A stretch of DNA of 32,543 nt from Planctomycetota bacterium (GTDB lineage Bacteria > Planctomycetota > JAFGQW01), in the NCBI GenBank assembly GCA_016935485.1, contig JAFGQW010000123.1, positions 1 through 32,543 on the forward strand, read 5' to 3'. A program made the translations under genes and the position numbers. Under the pieces are notes generated by a model. The model was not told where the DNA came from and made no database searches. It worked only from the letters and a program-made list of their open reading frames with translations. Position 1 is the stretch's first letter. Each line of letters opens with the position of its first letter. Below, one piece after another: positions 15,900-23,930 of this stretch.

Positions 15900-16050
15900 G
15901 CTCCATGCCGCTCCCGAAGACGCGGGCATGCACCGGATCGGCTTGGGCCGGCGATCACGACCCGGCCCTGCACGGCGTCGGCGTAGGTGGCGCCGAGCGA
16001 CTCGGCCGCGATCCCGATGCTCCCGTCCCGCCAGCCGCCGGCGCAAGCCT
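15900..16050. other. Gap sequence, possible remnant on the minus strand
   Basis: Nothing clear on the plus strand. On the minus strand a coding-like reading (GGWRDGSIGIAAESLGATYA, then DAVQGRVVIAG) is seen at about 15935-16050, but it has no start or recognised family. Confidence 0.3.
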
Positions 16051-16167
16051 CGCCGTCCAGCAGGCTTCTCGCTCCACGCCGGGGTGCGCCTCTCCGGCAC
16101 CGACCGGGCGCGGCTCGGGCGACTGTCGCGCTCCGGCGCCCGCCCACCCACCTCGCTTGAGCCGCTC
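16051..16167 (+). pseudogene. IS91-family (Y2) transposase, central fragment B
   Basis: The plus strand reads PAGFSLHAGVRLSGTDRARL and then GRLSRSGARPPTSLEPL. This matches the same internal block of Y2 transposases as the fragment at 7096-7212 (AGFSLHxxVxLSG, then RPP). Two copies of the same block prove that at least two ancestral transposase copies left debris here. The piece ends 3 bp before the stop of the archaemetzincin-like gene on the other strand. Confidence 0.7.
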
Positions 16168-16170
16168 CGT

Positions 16171-17358
16171 TCAGCTGCGGATGGCGGCCTCGATCCGGGC
16201 CCGGCACTCGGGGCAGCAGATCTCGGTCTTCGCGTCGTGGTCGCGCAGTCCGTTGGCATAGCGGCAGGCGCACCTCGGGCTCGAACACTTCGCGATGCCG
16301 ACGCTCCGTCCCACGGAGCAGAGCACCTGCTTGAAGGTGCGCGTGACGAGCTTCTTCCACTCAGGCATCTCCCCCGTGAACCAGGGCAGGAAGCGGTTGT
16401 ACGAGATTACCGACCAGCGGTTTCCGCTGACTGCGAAGTTGAAGCCGAGGTCCTTCGTGAAGAAGAGGTCCGCACCCGTGACCAGGAGGAGGATATCCTG
16501 CGGCCGGCGAACCAGGGCGATCTGCTTGTTGATCGTGCAATCCATGATCTGCTCGCCGCTCCACTGCGGCCGGTATTGCCGCGTCACGCCAAGATCGAAC
16601 AGGCGCAGGTTCTTCCACCGGTCGGTCTGCCGGAGCCAGCCCCGATAGGCCGTCACGAAGACGTGATCCACGCGCAGCTCCTCCGCGGTGAAACCCGTCT
16701 CCTTGAGCAGCGCCTGAACCTCGGACTCGCTCGCGTCCTTGTCGAACCGTGCCCGGTGCTGGCCCACCTCGAGCAGCATCGAGCCGCGCTCCGCCTGGGG
16801 CAGCGGTCGGAACGGGAACGACCGGATGCGGACCTCGATCGGAAACTCGCCCTTCAGACGCTCCGCCACCGCCTGCACGAGCCCCACCTCCACCGGCGGC
16901 AGCGCAACGAGCACGATCCCGATCGGATCCGCGACGGAGCGCTCGAGCTTCGGCGGGACCGGCCGCACGGGCTCGCCGAACACGCGGCGGGCCGCGTCCC
17001 GCGCCCGATCCTCGCACGCGTGCTCCAGCACCCACCGCGCGGTCTTCTCCGCCGCCTTGACCTGTCCGAGGTCGTTGAGGGTCTCGGCGTAGAGCCCCTG
17101 GCAGATCATGTCGCGGGGCGCTGCCGCCACGGCCTTCTTCAGGACCACGAGCGCTCGCTTCCGTTCCCCGGCTGCACGCAGCCGCTCGACCCACTCGTGC
17201 ACGATCCCGAGGCTGCCCTCGATCTCGGACTTCCGGGCCTGCAGCGCCAGGCTCGCCTCGCGGGCGAGCTCCCTCGGAATCGCGTCCTCGCTCTGTCCCG
17301 GCGCCGACAGCGCAAGCGCGACAAGACCGCACCACCCCAACCCGCTCCAAAACGACAT
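16171..17358 (-). CDS. Archaemetzincin-family protein lacking the catalytic histidines
   Basis: The protein has 395 residues. A signal peptide (CGLVALALSAPGQ) precedes a helical TPR-like region (about residues 30-125). The archaemetzincin (M54) domain follows: IGIVLVALPPVEVGLVQAVA at its start, then the family hallmark VTGADLFFTKDLGFNFAVSG and WSVISYNRF. In M54 proteases the next element is HExxHxxGxxHC-X4-C, then CxxC. Here the aligned stretch is CSVGRSVGIAKC. Cys347, Ser348, Arg351 and Lys357 stand where the three zinc His and the catalytic Glu should be, and only Gly354 is kept. The structural zinc cysteines remain (C358, C363, C382, C385). The gene is thus probably a secreted pseudo-protease. 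It lies 64 bp after a small membrane protein gene, likely in one operon. Confidence 0.82.
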   Translation of the reverse strand: MSFWSGLGWCGLVALALSAPGQSEDAIPRELAREASLALQARKSEIEGSLGIVHEWVERLRAAGERKRALVVLKKAVAAAPRDMICQGLYAETLNDLGQVKAAEKTARWVLEHACEDRARDAARRVFGEPVRPVPPKLERSVADPIGIVLVALPPVEVGLVQAVAERLKGEFPIEVRIRSFPFRPLPQAERGSMLLEVGQHRARFDKDASESEVQALLKETGFTAEELRVDHVFVTAYRGWLRQTDRWKNLRLFDLGVTRQYRPQWSGEQIMDCTINKQIALVRRPQDILLLVTGADLFFTKDLGFNFAVSGNRWSVISYNRFLPWFTGEMPEWKKLVTRTFKQVLCSVGRSVGIAKCSSPRCACRYANGLRDHDAKTEICCPECRARIEAAIRS

Positions 17359-17422
17359 CGCTCACCGCCTTTCGACCTGCGCCGACCCGCGGCGCACCGG
17401 ATCGCACCCCGAACCCCCGGCG

Positions 17423-17614
17423 TCACTCCTCCCGATCGTCTCTCCGGTCGCAGAACCAGTCCAGCGCGAAGCACAGGACGAGGACGATCACGGCGAATAC
17501 CGCGAAGAGCGGGAGCGTCGTCGAATCGAACGCCAGCCAGACGAAGCCCCCGACGAAGACAATGGCGCCGGCGAGGGCGAATCGGTGCTTCGCGATGCCT
17601 CCGCTCGACGTCAC
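17423..17614 (-). CDS. Small two-helix membrane protein
   Basis: This 63-residue protein starts at GTG 17614, preceded by GAGG six bases upstream; an ATG at 17710 is possible but its added N-terminus looks non-coding. Residues 12-29 (FALAGAIVFVGGFVWLAF) and 34-54 (LPLFAVFAVIVLVLCFALDW) are two membrane helices, followed by a charged tail CDRRDDREE. No family is recognised. It lies 64 bp before the archaemetzincin-like gene on the same strand, so the two may be co-transcribed. It could serve that secreted protein, but this is inference. Confidence 0.55.
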   Translation of the reverse strand: MTSSGGIAKHRFALAGAIVFVGGFVWLAFDSTTLPLFAVFAVIVLVLCFALDWFCDRRDDREE

Positions 17615-17698
17615 GTGCAACCTCGTCCCATGATGCGCGGTGCACGTGGCGGCCGTCAAGCTCCAACGTCCCGGGGCCGTGCGCTGCCAGCACCGCGA

Positions 17699-17727
17699 TT
17701 GACCGCACACCGTCCCGCAGATACGCT
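17699..17727 (+). promoter_or_regulatory. Predicted promoter of the exported unknown protein
   Basis: TTGACC (17699-17704), 17 bp, TACGCT (17722-17727). The 69 bp from 17699 resemble the repeat at 10431 (43 of 69 identical by hand, no gaps), including CGAACTGCGCT at 17740-17750. Confidence 0.65.
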
Positions 17728-17760
17728 ATCGCAGGATTCCGAACTGCGCTCGTCCCGCCT

Positions 17761-17792
17761 TGCGGCACGCGCGTCTGCACCCGCGTGCCGCA
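17761..17792 (+). promoter_or_regulatory. Strong hairpin in the 5' leader
   Basis: Arms TGCGGCACGCG (17761-17771) and CGCGTGCCGCA (17782-17792) form a perfect 11-bp stem with a 10-nt loop. It lies about 35 nt into the predicted transcript and 63 nt before the ATG at 17856. No T-run follows, so it is not a simple terminator. It may affect mRNA stability or bind a regulator. Confidence 0.5.
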
Positions 17793-17855
17793 CGATCCCG
17801 CGCCGCCCGCCCGCGGCCACGCCGCGTGGTCCGGCCCGCTGGAGGGAGAACGACC

Positions 17856-19433
17856 ATGTCTGGATTGCTGCGTCCCACGCTCGTCTTCGTGCTCCTGTCC
17901 CTGGCGGGCTCCGGACTCTCCGCCCAGAAGGAAGCCCGCCGCGGCACCTACTTCCGCAACGACAAGCCGCCCTTCGGGCTCTGGATCCCGGCCGGCCTGG
18001 CCGGCGGCCGCGAAGCGGAAAAGGACGGCTCAGGCATGCTTGCGCGCTTCCGGGGCGAGGAGTACCTGGGCGGCAACCTCTCGATCTATCTCCGGCCGGC
18101 CATCAGCGTCGAGGCGGTGGCGGCCCAGTTCGAGCAGGACCTGGAACGTCGCTTCCCGGGCCAGACGTCCCAGGTGATCCCGGGCGAGCCGGACTGCGCG
18201 TTCGAGAACATCGTCCTGCAGACGTCCGGGCTCGGCGCCAAGGCGGAGTTCCGCGAGGGCATGGTCCTGACGGCGGTGATTCGCCTGGACCGCCACAGCG
18301 CCGTGGCCCTGCACTGGAGCTTCGCGGGCGAGACCCTGGACGCCGCGCTTCCGGCTCTGCGCTGGATGCTCCGGACGTTTCGCGCCGGTGGCGCGAGCTC
18401 TCTCGACCGGTTCCTCGAGAAGCGCTGGTGGCATGCCGGCACGGGGTTCTCGTTTCGACCGCCGCGCGGATTCGGCGCGGCGCCGCCAGCAGAAGCGGCC
18501 GACTTCCTCTACGGTGCGACGAGCATGCCGCCGGAGAGGACCCTCATGGTCCGCCGCGCCGGCAGCCTCTCCGTGCACATGATTCTCCAGGATCTCCGCG
18601 ACTGCGGGCAGCGCGACGGAGAGATCTGGAAGAGCCCGAACGATGTCGGTGCCACCGCCGCCGCCGCGTTCTTCGTCGACGACGCGGGCGCCCGCGGCAC
18701 CGCGGCCGTGGCGGTCGGCTTCGCTGAGGAGCACTTCCTCCTGTTCGCCGTCGCGGGACCGATCGGCCGTCGCGAGGACTTCCTCGAAACCGCCGAGCTC
18801 GTCGCGGCGTCCGCCGAACACGTGGACCTCGCCGAAGCGCAGCGGGCCGTGGCCGAGGCCATCGCCGCGCTCGAGCACGCGCGCGTGCGGCGTGAGACCG
18901 CCGGGCAGAGGGAAGCGCTCGCCGTGCTGGCGCGCTACCCGTTCCTGCCGGAGGCCTCGACGGCGCTGGCACGCGCTCTGCCGGCCATCGCGGAGCCCGA
19001 GCTCGCGGTCGCGGTCGCCACGGCGCTCGCGGATGCGCCGAACCCGGCCGTCGCGGGCGATGTGCTCAAGGCGCTGCGCCACTTCGAGTCCGCGCGACAG
19101 GTCTCCGTCGTCATTGCGCTCCTCGGCACGCTCGGCGGCGTCCGCGACCGGCGCGCGATCACCATCCTCTTCCGGCACGCCGAGAAGGCGCCCGTCGACG
19201 AGGCGACGGCGGCGATCCAGTCGCTCGGCCGCTATCGCGACATCGACGGCGACCTCGTCGCCCGACGCCTCGTCCAGCTTCTGGAGAAGCTCGAGATCGC
19301 CGCCCAGCGCAGCGAGGAGCAACAGCTCCGCGCCCGCGGGCTCCGGCCGGCCTTCTTCGCGGCGCTCTCGGCGCTCTCGGGTGAGGCGGTGTCGTCGCTC
19401 GCGCAAGCTCGCGAGGTCCTCCGCCGGCAGTAG
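17856..19433 (+). CDS. Exported protein of unknown function with helical C-terminal repeats
   Basis: The 525-residue protein has a signal peptide (MSGLLRPTLVFVLLSLAGSG, cleavage near LSA-QKE). Two related domains follow. The first opens YFRNDKPPFGLWIPAGL (about residue 30) and the second WWHAGTGFSFRPPRGFG (about residue 190), both with a FxPPxGF-like start and later ALHWSFAG / AVAVGFAEEHFLLFAVAG strands. This resembles proteins that carry a duplicated PsbP- or lipoprotein-like beta domain, but I cannot name a family. From about residue 330 it is Ala-rich and helical, with HEAT-like spacing (ALADAPNPAVAGDVLKALRH). The start ATG has GGAGGGAG eight bases upstream. It is convergent with the kinase operon; no terminator is evident between them. 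Confidence 0.85.
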   Translation: MSGLLRPTLVFVLLSLAGSGLSAQKEARRGTYFRNDKPPFGLWIPAGLAGGREAEKDGSGMLARFRGEEYLGGNLSIYLRPAISVEAVAAQFEQDLERRFPGQTSQVIPGEPDCAFENIVLQTSGLGAKAEFREGMVLTAVIRLDRHSAVALHWSFAGETLDAALPALRWMLRTFRAGGASSLDRFLEKRWWHAGTGFSFRPPRGFGAAPPAEAADFLYGATSMPPERTLMVRRAGSLSVHMILQDLRDCGQRDGEIWKSPNDVGATAAAAFFVDDAGARGTAAVAVGFAEEHFLLFAVAGPIGRREDFLETAELVAASAEHVDLAEAQRAVAEAIAALEHARVRRETAGQREALAVLARYPFLPEASTALARALPAIAEPELAVAVATALADAPNPAVAGDVLKALRHFESARQVSVVIALLGTLGGVRDRRAITILFRHAEKAPVDEATAAIQSLGRYRDIDGDLVARRLVQLLEKLEIAAQRSEEQQLRARGLRPAFFAALSALSGEAVSSLAQAREVLRRQ

Positions 19434-19506
19434 CGGGCGGGCACAGGCTCTGACCCCGCGCGGCGGAAGGCGATTGCGATACCGGGCCGGAGATCGGAGC
19501 CGGCGC

Positions 19507-22500
19507 TCACCGCTCGCGAAGCTCGGTGCACACCGCCTCGCCGAATCCGAGGCCCGCCCGTTTCCACCGGGCAAGACACGAATAGCGCGGCATGCCCTTG
19601 CGGAGTGCTTCGCCGAGCGCAGCCGCGGCGCCCGGCACGCGCCCGAGGCGGCCCAGCGCCTCGGCCGCGTGCAGATGGACCAGTCCGTGGTCGAGGGCCT
19701 GGCAGGCTCGCTCCAGGGCCGGCCACGCCTCGGCGGCCGCGCCGAGCGCGAGCCACGCCTCGCCGAGCACCCATGCGCTCGGACCGTCCTCGAGGACCGG
19801 CAAGCTGCGCCGCAATTCCTCGTCGAGGTTCCTGCCCGCAAGCCGCCGCCGGGCCAGCTCCCGGAGGGGATCGCCGGCCGGCGCCGGGCGGTCCGTCTTG
19901 CCCGTCCCATCGCCTTCCCGCGCCAGGAAGATCCAGGTCCGGAGCAGCTCGAAGCAGCCGCCGCTCGACGCGGGGTTCACAGCCGGAAGCCCCGATTCCT
20001 CCCAGCAGACCACGGCCGCATGCCATCCCTGCGTGCGCCCCGCCACCCGCACGGCGAGGGCGTCCACCTGGCAAGCGTCCTCGGCAGGATCGCCCGGTCT
20101 CAACAGGGCCCGGCAATGCTTCACCGACCGATCCGCCTCCGCCGTGCGATCCGGCCGGTCCAGCTCCCAGCCGGCCTTCAGGATCTCCAGCGCCAGACGT
20201 TCCTCCCTCTTGAGCTCCTTCTTCAATGCCGTGGCGAAGACCGCCTCCACGGTCGGGGCGTCATCCGCGAGTGTGGCCACCTCGGCCCACACCCGCCACG
20301 CCCAGGCGGGCGCGTCCTGGCCCCAGAGCGTGAGCGCTCTCTCGATGTCGGCCCCCGCGCCCTCCAGATCTCCGGTGAAGAGGCGGCATCTCGCGCGCTG
20401 GGCCCGGGCCGCCTTGTGCATGGGCACGCGCTCCAGCAGCGCATCCAGCTCCGGGAGCGCCTCGCCGTAGCGCTCCTCGTCCATGAGATACATGGCCAGC
20501 TTCTCGTGGACCAGCGGCCGGTAGCAGACGGCCAGCGCGTTTCGAAGGTCGCGGTAGGCCGCGGCGCGCTCTCCCCGGCGCCACCCGTAGCGGGCCCGTT
20601 CGTGCAGGATGGCGGCCACGTTGGCGGGCGGCTGCCGCGGATCCTCGATCCCCTGCTGCCAGAACCGCACGGCTTCGTCCTCGCGGCCCAGCGCCAGGAG
20701 CGCGTTGCCCAGGTTGATCTGCGCCAGCTCCAGATGCGGGTCGACCCGGAGCGCGGCGGCGAAGTCCTCGACCGCACCCGCGTGGTTTCCGGCCCGGTGC
20801 CGTTCCCAGCCCCGCGAGTTCAAGAGCCACCGGGAACGCGGCTCGATGGCGAGCCCCTCGGCCAGCACCTGGTCCGCTTCCGCGCGACGGTCCTTGCCGA
20901 GCTCGCGCAGCGCGTAGAAGAGCGCCACCCGCGCCTCCTCGTACCTCGGGTCCGCAGCCAGGGCCGCGCGAAAATCCCCCTCGGCCAGGGCCCACTGCCG
21001 GGCTTGCCGGTGCACGTAGCCCTGGAGCAGCAGCAGCGTCGGGTCTCCGGGTCGCATCCCGAGCAGCGTCCCGCACGCCGCAAGCGCCGCGCCGTAGTCG
21101 CCGGTCGTCCGGGCCAGCTCGACCTGGACGATGCGCGCGGGCAAGTAGTCAGGGCACGCCTCCACCATGCGCTCGCACCGGCCCCGCGCCTCGGTCCGCT
21201 CGCCTTGCTGCGTGCCGAGGTAGAGCGCGGTCAGCAGGTAATCCAGCCGGGTGCGCATCTGGTGCGACTCGGCCCGGTCGACCTCGTCCTGCGCCGCGGC
21301 GTAGCGCCACATCGACCGCAGCACGATGGCGCGAAAGTAGTGCGCCGCCCGGCGGCTCCGAAGCTCCTCCAGCGGGTCCAGCCGCTCCAGCGCGCGCCCG
21401 GGTTCGAGGCGCTTGTACGCGATCCACGCCCGGAGGATGCGGGCCTCGTCGATCTCGTCGGCCGTGGCGGGCGCAAAGGCCGCCATCTCCCGGTCCAGCG
21501 ACTCCAGCACCGGCGCGTCGTGCGAGGCGAAGAGCTGGATCCAGGCATCCTCGCGGATCCGGATCCACGAGGCCGACGCGTTCTCGGCCCACGGCGAAGG
21601 CGACCGGATCAGGATCAGGGCCATGAGACACGTCGCCACCGCCACCAGGGCCACGATCGTGGCGGCCACGAGTGGTCTTTGCCGGAGCTGCCGCGCATAC
21701 CGGCGAACGCGGCGGACGGGCCGCGCGTGGACCCGCTGTCCCGCGGCCACCCGGCGCAGATCCTCGCCGAGCGCCGCGGCCGAGGCCAGGCGCGCCTCGG
21801 GCCTTTTTTCCAGGCAGCGAAGGAGCACGACCTCCAGCGCCCGCGGAACCTGGGGATTCACCCGGCGCGGCGGCAGCGGGGGCTCGCTCGCGATCCGCGT
21901 GATCAGCCCGGCGCAGCCCTCCACCGCGTCGAAGATCGGACGGCGGGTCACCACCTCGTAGAGCGTCGCGGCCAGGGCGTACACGTCGGTGGCTGGTCCC
22001 ACGTCCCGCGACCGACCCAGCGCCTGTTCCGGCGCCATGTAGAGCGGCGTGCCCAGGATGGCCGAGGTGGCGGTGAGGGTCTCCGCGTCCGCGGTGCGGG
22101 CGATCCCGAAGTCGACGAGCCGGAGCCGGCCGTGCTCGTCCTCGAGGATGTTGGACGGCTTCACATCGCGGTGGATCACGCCCGCCTGGTGCGCGTGGTG
22201 GAGCGCATCGGCCAGCGCGGCGAAGCGACCGGCCCACCGGCGGCAGGCATCGGCGTCGGGCCGCGACGCGGCGACGTCTCCGGTTTCCGCGAGACCCGCA
22301 CCCAGGACCGCCTGCAGGGATCGCCCTTCCACGCGCTCCATCTTGTAGTAGAGAAACGCGCCGTCCTGGCCCGCACCGAGCACCTTGACCACGTGGGGAT
22401 GATCCAGCCGCTCGGCCAGACGGGCCTCGCGCTTGAAGCGAAGAAGCGCCACGGTGTCGCCCTGGAGGGCCGGGCCCAGGATCTTCAGGGCCACGCGCGC

Positions 22501-22845
22501 GCCGCCGGGCTCCACCGCGTCGTAGACGATGCCCATGCCGCCCCGGCCGATCACCCCCCGGATCTCTGCTCCGCCCAGCCGGTCGCCCGCCTGGAGCACG
22601 GGCGCCGCCGCCGACGGGAGCTCGGCCTGCAACGCCTCGAGCGCGTGCAGGGCGTCGTCGAACGTGGCCGTGGACCGGACCCCGGCCGTCCGGCGGAGAT
22701 CCGGCACGGAGAGAACGTGCCCCTGGTTGAACAGATCCTGCGCTTCCCAGAGGAGGTCGGCCAGCGGCTGTTCCTGCGGCGAGAGCGCATCCGCGGGGTC
22801 CGGCGCCGGCGGCGGCGAGGACGGAGGCGGCCGGTGCGCGCTCAT
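19507..22845 (-). CDS. Ser/Thr protein kinase with membrane segment and TPR repeats
   Basis: The protein has 1112 residues. After a Pro-rich start (1-90), a Hanks-type kinase domain spans about 95-370. It has the Gly loop GRGGMG (100-105), catalytic Lys121 in VALKIL, VIHRDVKPSNIL (Asp227, Lys229, Asn232), Asp245 of LVDFGIAR and YMAPEQAL, so it should be active. Residues 392-412 (PLVAATIVALVAVATCLMAL) form one membrane helix. The rest to the C-terminus is TPR-like helical repeats (AAAYRDLRNALAVCYRPLVH, ALLALGREDEAVRFW), probably a sensor outside the membrane. Its ATG at 22845 overlaps the TGA stop of the sigma factor gene (ATGA), so the two are translationally coupled. Kinases next to ECF sigma factors are known in Planctomycetota, where the kinase is thought to control the sigma factor. 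Confidence 0.93.
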   Translation of the reverse strand: MSAHRPPPSSPPPAPDPADALSPQEQPLADLLWEAQDLFNQGHVLSVPDLRRTAGVRSTATFDDALHALEALQAELPSAAAPVLQAGDRLGGAEIRGVIGRGGMGIVYDAVEPGGARVALKILGPALQGDTVALLRFKREARLAERLDHPHVVKVLGAGQDGAFLYYKMERVEGRSLQAVLGAGLAETGDVAASRPDADACRRWAGRFAALADALHHAHQAGVIHRDVKPSNILEDEHGRLRLVDFGIARTADAETLTATSAILGTPLYMAPEQALGRSRDVGPATDVYALAATLYEVVTRRPIFDAVEGCAGLITRIASEPPLPPRRVNPQVPRALEVVLLRCLEKRPEARLASAAALGEDLRRVAAGQRVHARPVRRVRRYARQLRQRPLVAATIVALVAVATCLMALILIRSPSPWAENASASWIRIREDAWIQLFASHDAPVLESLDREMAAFAPATADEIDEARILRAWIAYKRLEPGRALERLDPLEELRSRRAAHYFRAIVLRSMWRYAAAQDEVDRAESHQMRTRLDYLLTALYLGTQQGERTEARGRCERMVEACPDYLPARIVQVELARTTGDYGAALAACGTLLGMRPGDPTLLLLQGYVHRQARQWALAEGDFRAALAADPRYEEARVALFYALRELGKDRRAEADQVLAEGLAIEPRSRWLLNSRGWERHRAGNHAGAVEDFAAALRVDPHLELAQINLGNALLALGREDEAVRFWQQGIEDPRQPPANVAAILHERARYGWRRGERAAAYRDLRNALAVCYRPLVHEKLAMYLMDEERYGEALPELDALLERVPMHKAARAQRARCRLFTGDLEGAGADIERALTLWGQDAPAWAWRVWAEVATLADDAPTVEAVFATALKKELKREERLALEILKAGWELDRPDRTAEADRSVKHCRALLRPGDPAEDACQVDALAVRVAGRTQGWHAAVVCWEESGLPAVNPASSGGCFELLRTWIFLAREGDGTGKTDRPAPAGDPLRELARRRLAGRNLDEELRRSLPVLEDGPSAWVLGEAWLALGAAAEAWPALERACQALDHGLVHLHAAEALGRLGRVPGAAAALGEALRKGMPRYSCLARWKRAGLGFGEAVCTELRER

Positions 22846-23423
22846 GACACGGCCTCCTGGATCGCGTGCAGCTCCTCGCCCAGGCGGGCGAGCGCCCGGA
22901 AGAAGAGCACGCGCACCGCTCCCTCGCTTCGCCCGAGGGCCTCGGCCGTGGCCCGGCCGTCGCGGCCCTCGAAGTGGCGGAGCAGCACCACCTGCCGGTA
23001 GTCGTCGGGCAGGCGATCCAGCGCAGCCATCACCAGCCGGCTCAGCTCGCGCTTGATGGCCCCGGACGCGGGCGTGGTATGAACCGACCGCAGCGGGGGA
23101 GCGTCCGTCCGATCCAAGCGCTCCGGCTCCTCGTGGCGCCGCCCGGATCGCAGCGCGTGCAGCGCCTTGTTCCGCGCGATGCCCGCCACCCAGCGGGCAA
23201 AGCCCCCGGGCCCCCGGTCCTGGAATCGGTTGAGAGACCGAAACGCCTCGAGGTGCACCTCCTGGAGCAGATCCTCCACGCGTTCGGCTCGATCCGGAAG
23301 CGAGTGCAGGCAGCCGCCCAGCACGCCGATCAGCCGCCGGTTCTGGCGCTGGATGAGCGAAGCCCACGCGGCCTCGTCGCCGGCGCGGGCGCGCTCGACC
23401 AGGGGCAGGGTCTCGTGGGTCAC
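22842..23423 (-). CDS. ECF-type RNA polymerase sigma factor
   Basis: The 193-residue protein has region 2 (RVEDLLQEVHLEAFRSLNRF, then GFARWVAGIARNKALHALRS, the -10 recognition helix) and region 4 (LDRLPDDYRQVVLLRHFEGR, then TAEALGRSEGAVRVLFFRAL, the -35 recognition helix-turn-helix). These are the two parts of an ECF sigma factor. The GTG at 23423 (VTHETLPLVERARAGDEAAW) is the likely start; a TTG one codon upstream is possible and its ribosome-binding site is weak. A -10-like TAGAAT lies at 23471-23476. The stop overlaps the kinase start, and no membrane anti-sigma factor gene is nearby, so the kinase is the likely regulator. Confidence 0.9.
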   Translation of the reverse strand: MTHETLPLVERARAGDEAAWASLIQRQNRRLIGVLGGCLHSLPDRAERVEDLLQEVHLEAFRSLNRFQDRGPGGFARWVAGIARNKALHALRSGRRHEEPERLDRTDAPPLRSVHTTPASGAIKRELSRLVMAALDRLPDDYRQVVLLRHFEGRDGRATAEALGRSEGAVRVLFFRALARLGEELHAIQEAVS

Positions 23424-23884
23424 CAAAGCACGCCTTGCGTTCCTCGGTTCGCACCAGGGCAAGGGCGGCCATTCTACCCGCTCCGGGAAACTCCGGCCCA
23501 CGTCTTTCTCGCGGGCGGGCCAGAGCGCACCACGGACCGCGCTTTGGAGCGAGACCGGCCGGCAGGCTCGGCCGGCAAGAAACGCAACACGGACGCCAGT
23601 CGCGACCGGGCAAGCGGAGCATGGTACCGATCCGCTTTCTGGCGGGATCGGAGTCGGTATCGCGATCGCGATCGGCGTGTTCCGTTTCGCCCGGGCACCG
23701 GTGCGGGCTCGACACCGATACCGGTTGCGATGGCGATGCCGAGGAAAACGAGCAGCACCCGTCGGAGTCGATCGGCAAAGCTCCTCGCTGGAGCCGCAGA
23801 TCCGAGGGGACGGCGGAGCAACGAGGGAGGGAAGCATGGAACCACTCCTGGGGCAACCCATCGCCGTGGCGGCGGCACGAAAAC
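23424..23884. other. Gap with imperfect GATCGC/GATACC simple repeats
   Basis: No gene is seen. Degenerate hexamer repeats of the type (GATCGC)n and (GATACC/GATGGC)n occur at about 23645-23685 and 23705-23740. They flank a CACCGGTG palindrome at 23694-23701. The function is unknown. Confidence 0.4.
23471..23476 (-). promoter_or_regulatory. Possible -10 box of the sigma/kinase operon
   Basis: TAGAAT on the minus strand matches five of six bases of the sigma-70 -10 box. It would give a leader of about 40 nt. No good -35 hexamer was found at 16-18 bp. Confidence 0.3.
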
Positions 23885-23913
23885 GCCCCGCACGGCCGGA
23901 GGCCGCGCGGGGC
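23885..23913 (-). terminator. Rho-independent terminator of the M6 protease gene
   Basis: Arms 23885-23897 and 23901-23913 pair over 13 positions around a 3-nt loop. The one mismatch (A opposite C on the plus strand) becomes a G-U wobble in minus-strand RNA, and TTTT follows on that strand (23879-23884 region). It lies 17 bp after the stop at 23931, so it terminates the minus-strand transcript. Confidence 0.75.
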
Positions 23914-23930
23914 ACGTCAAGAAGCCCGCG

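Noticed and set aside
15935-16050. Minus-strand reading with YADAVQGRVVIA, which resembles an immunoglobulin framework
   Set aside because: The likeness is short and accidental; there is no fold context, start or stop.
19434-19506. A possible bidirectional terminator between the convergent genes
   Set aside because: I found GC-rich partial repeats but no clean hairpin with a T-run on either strand.
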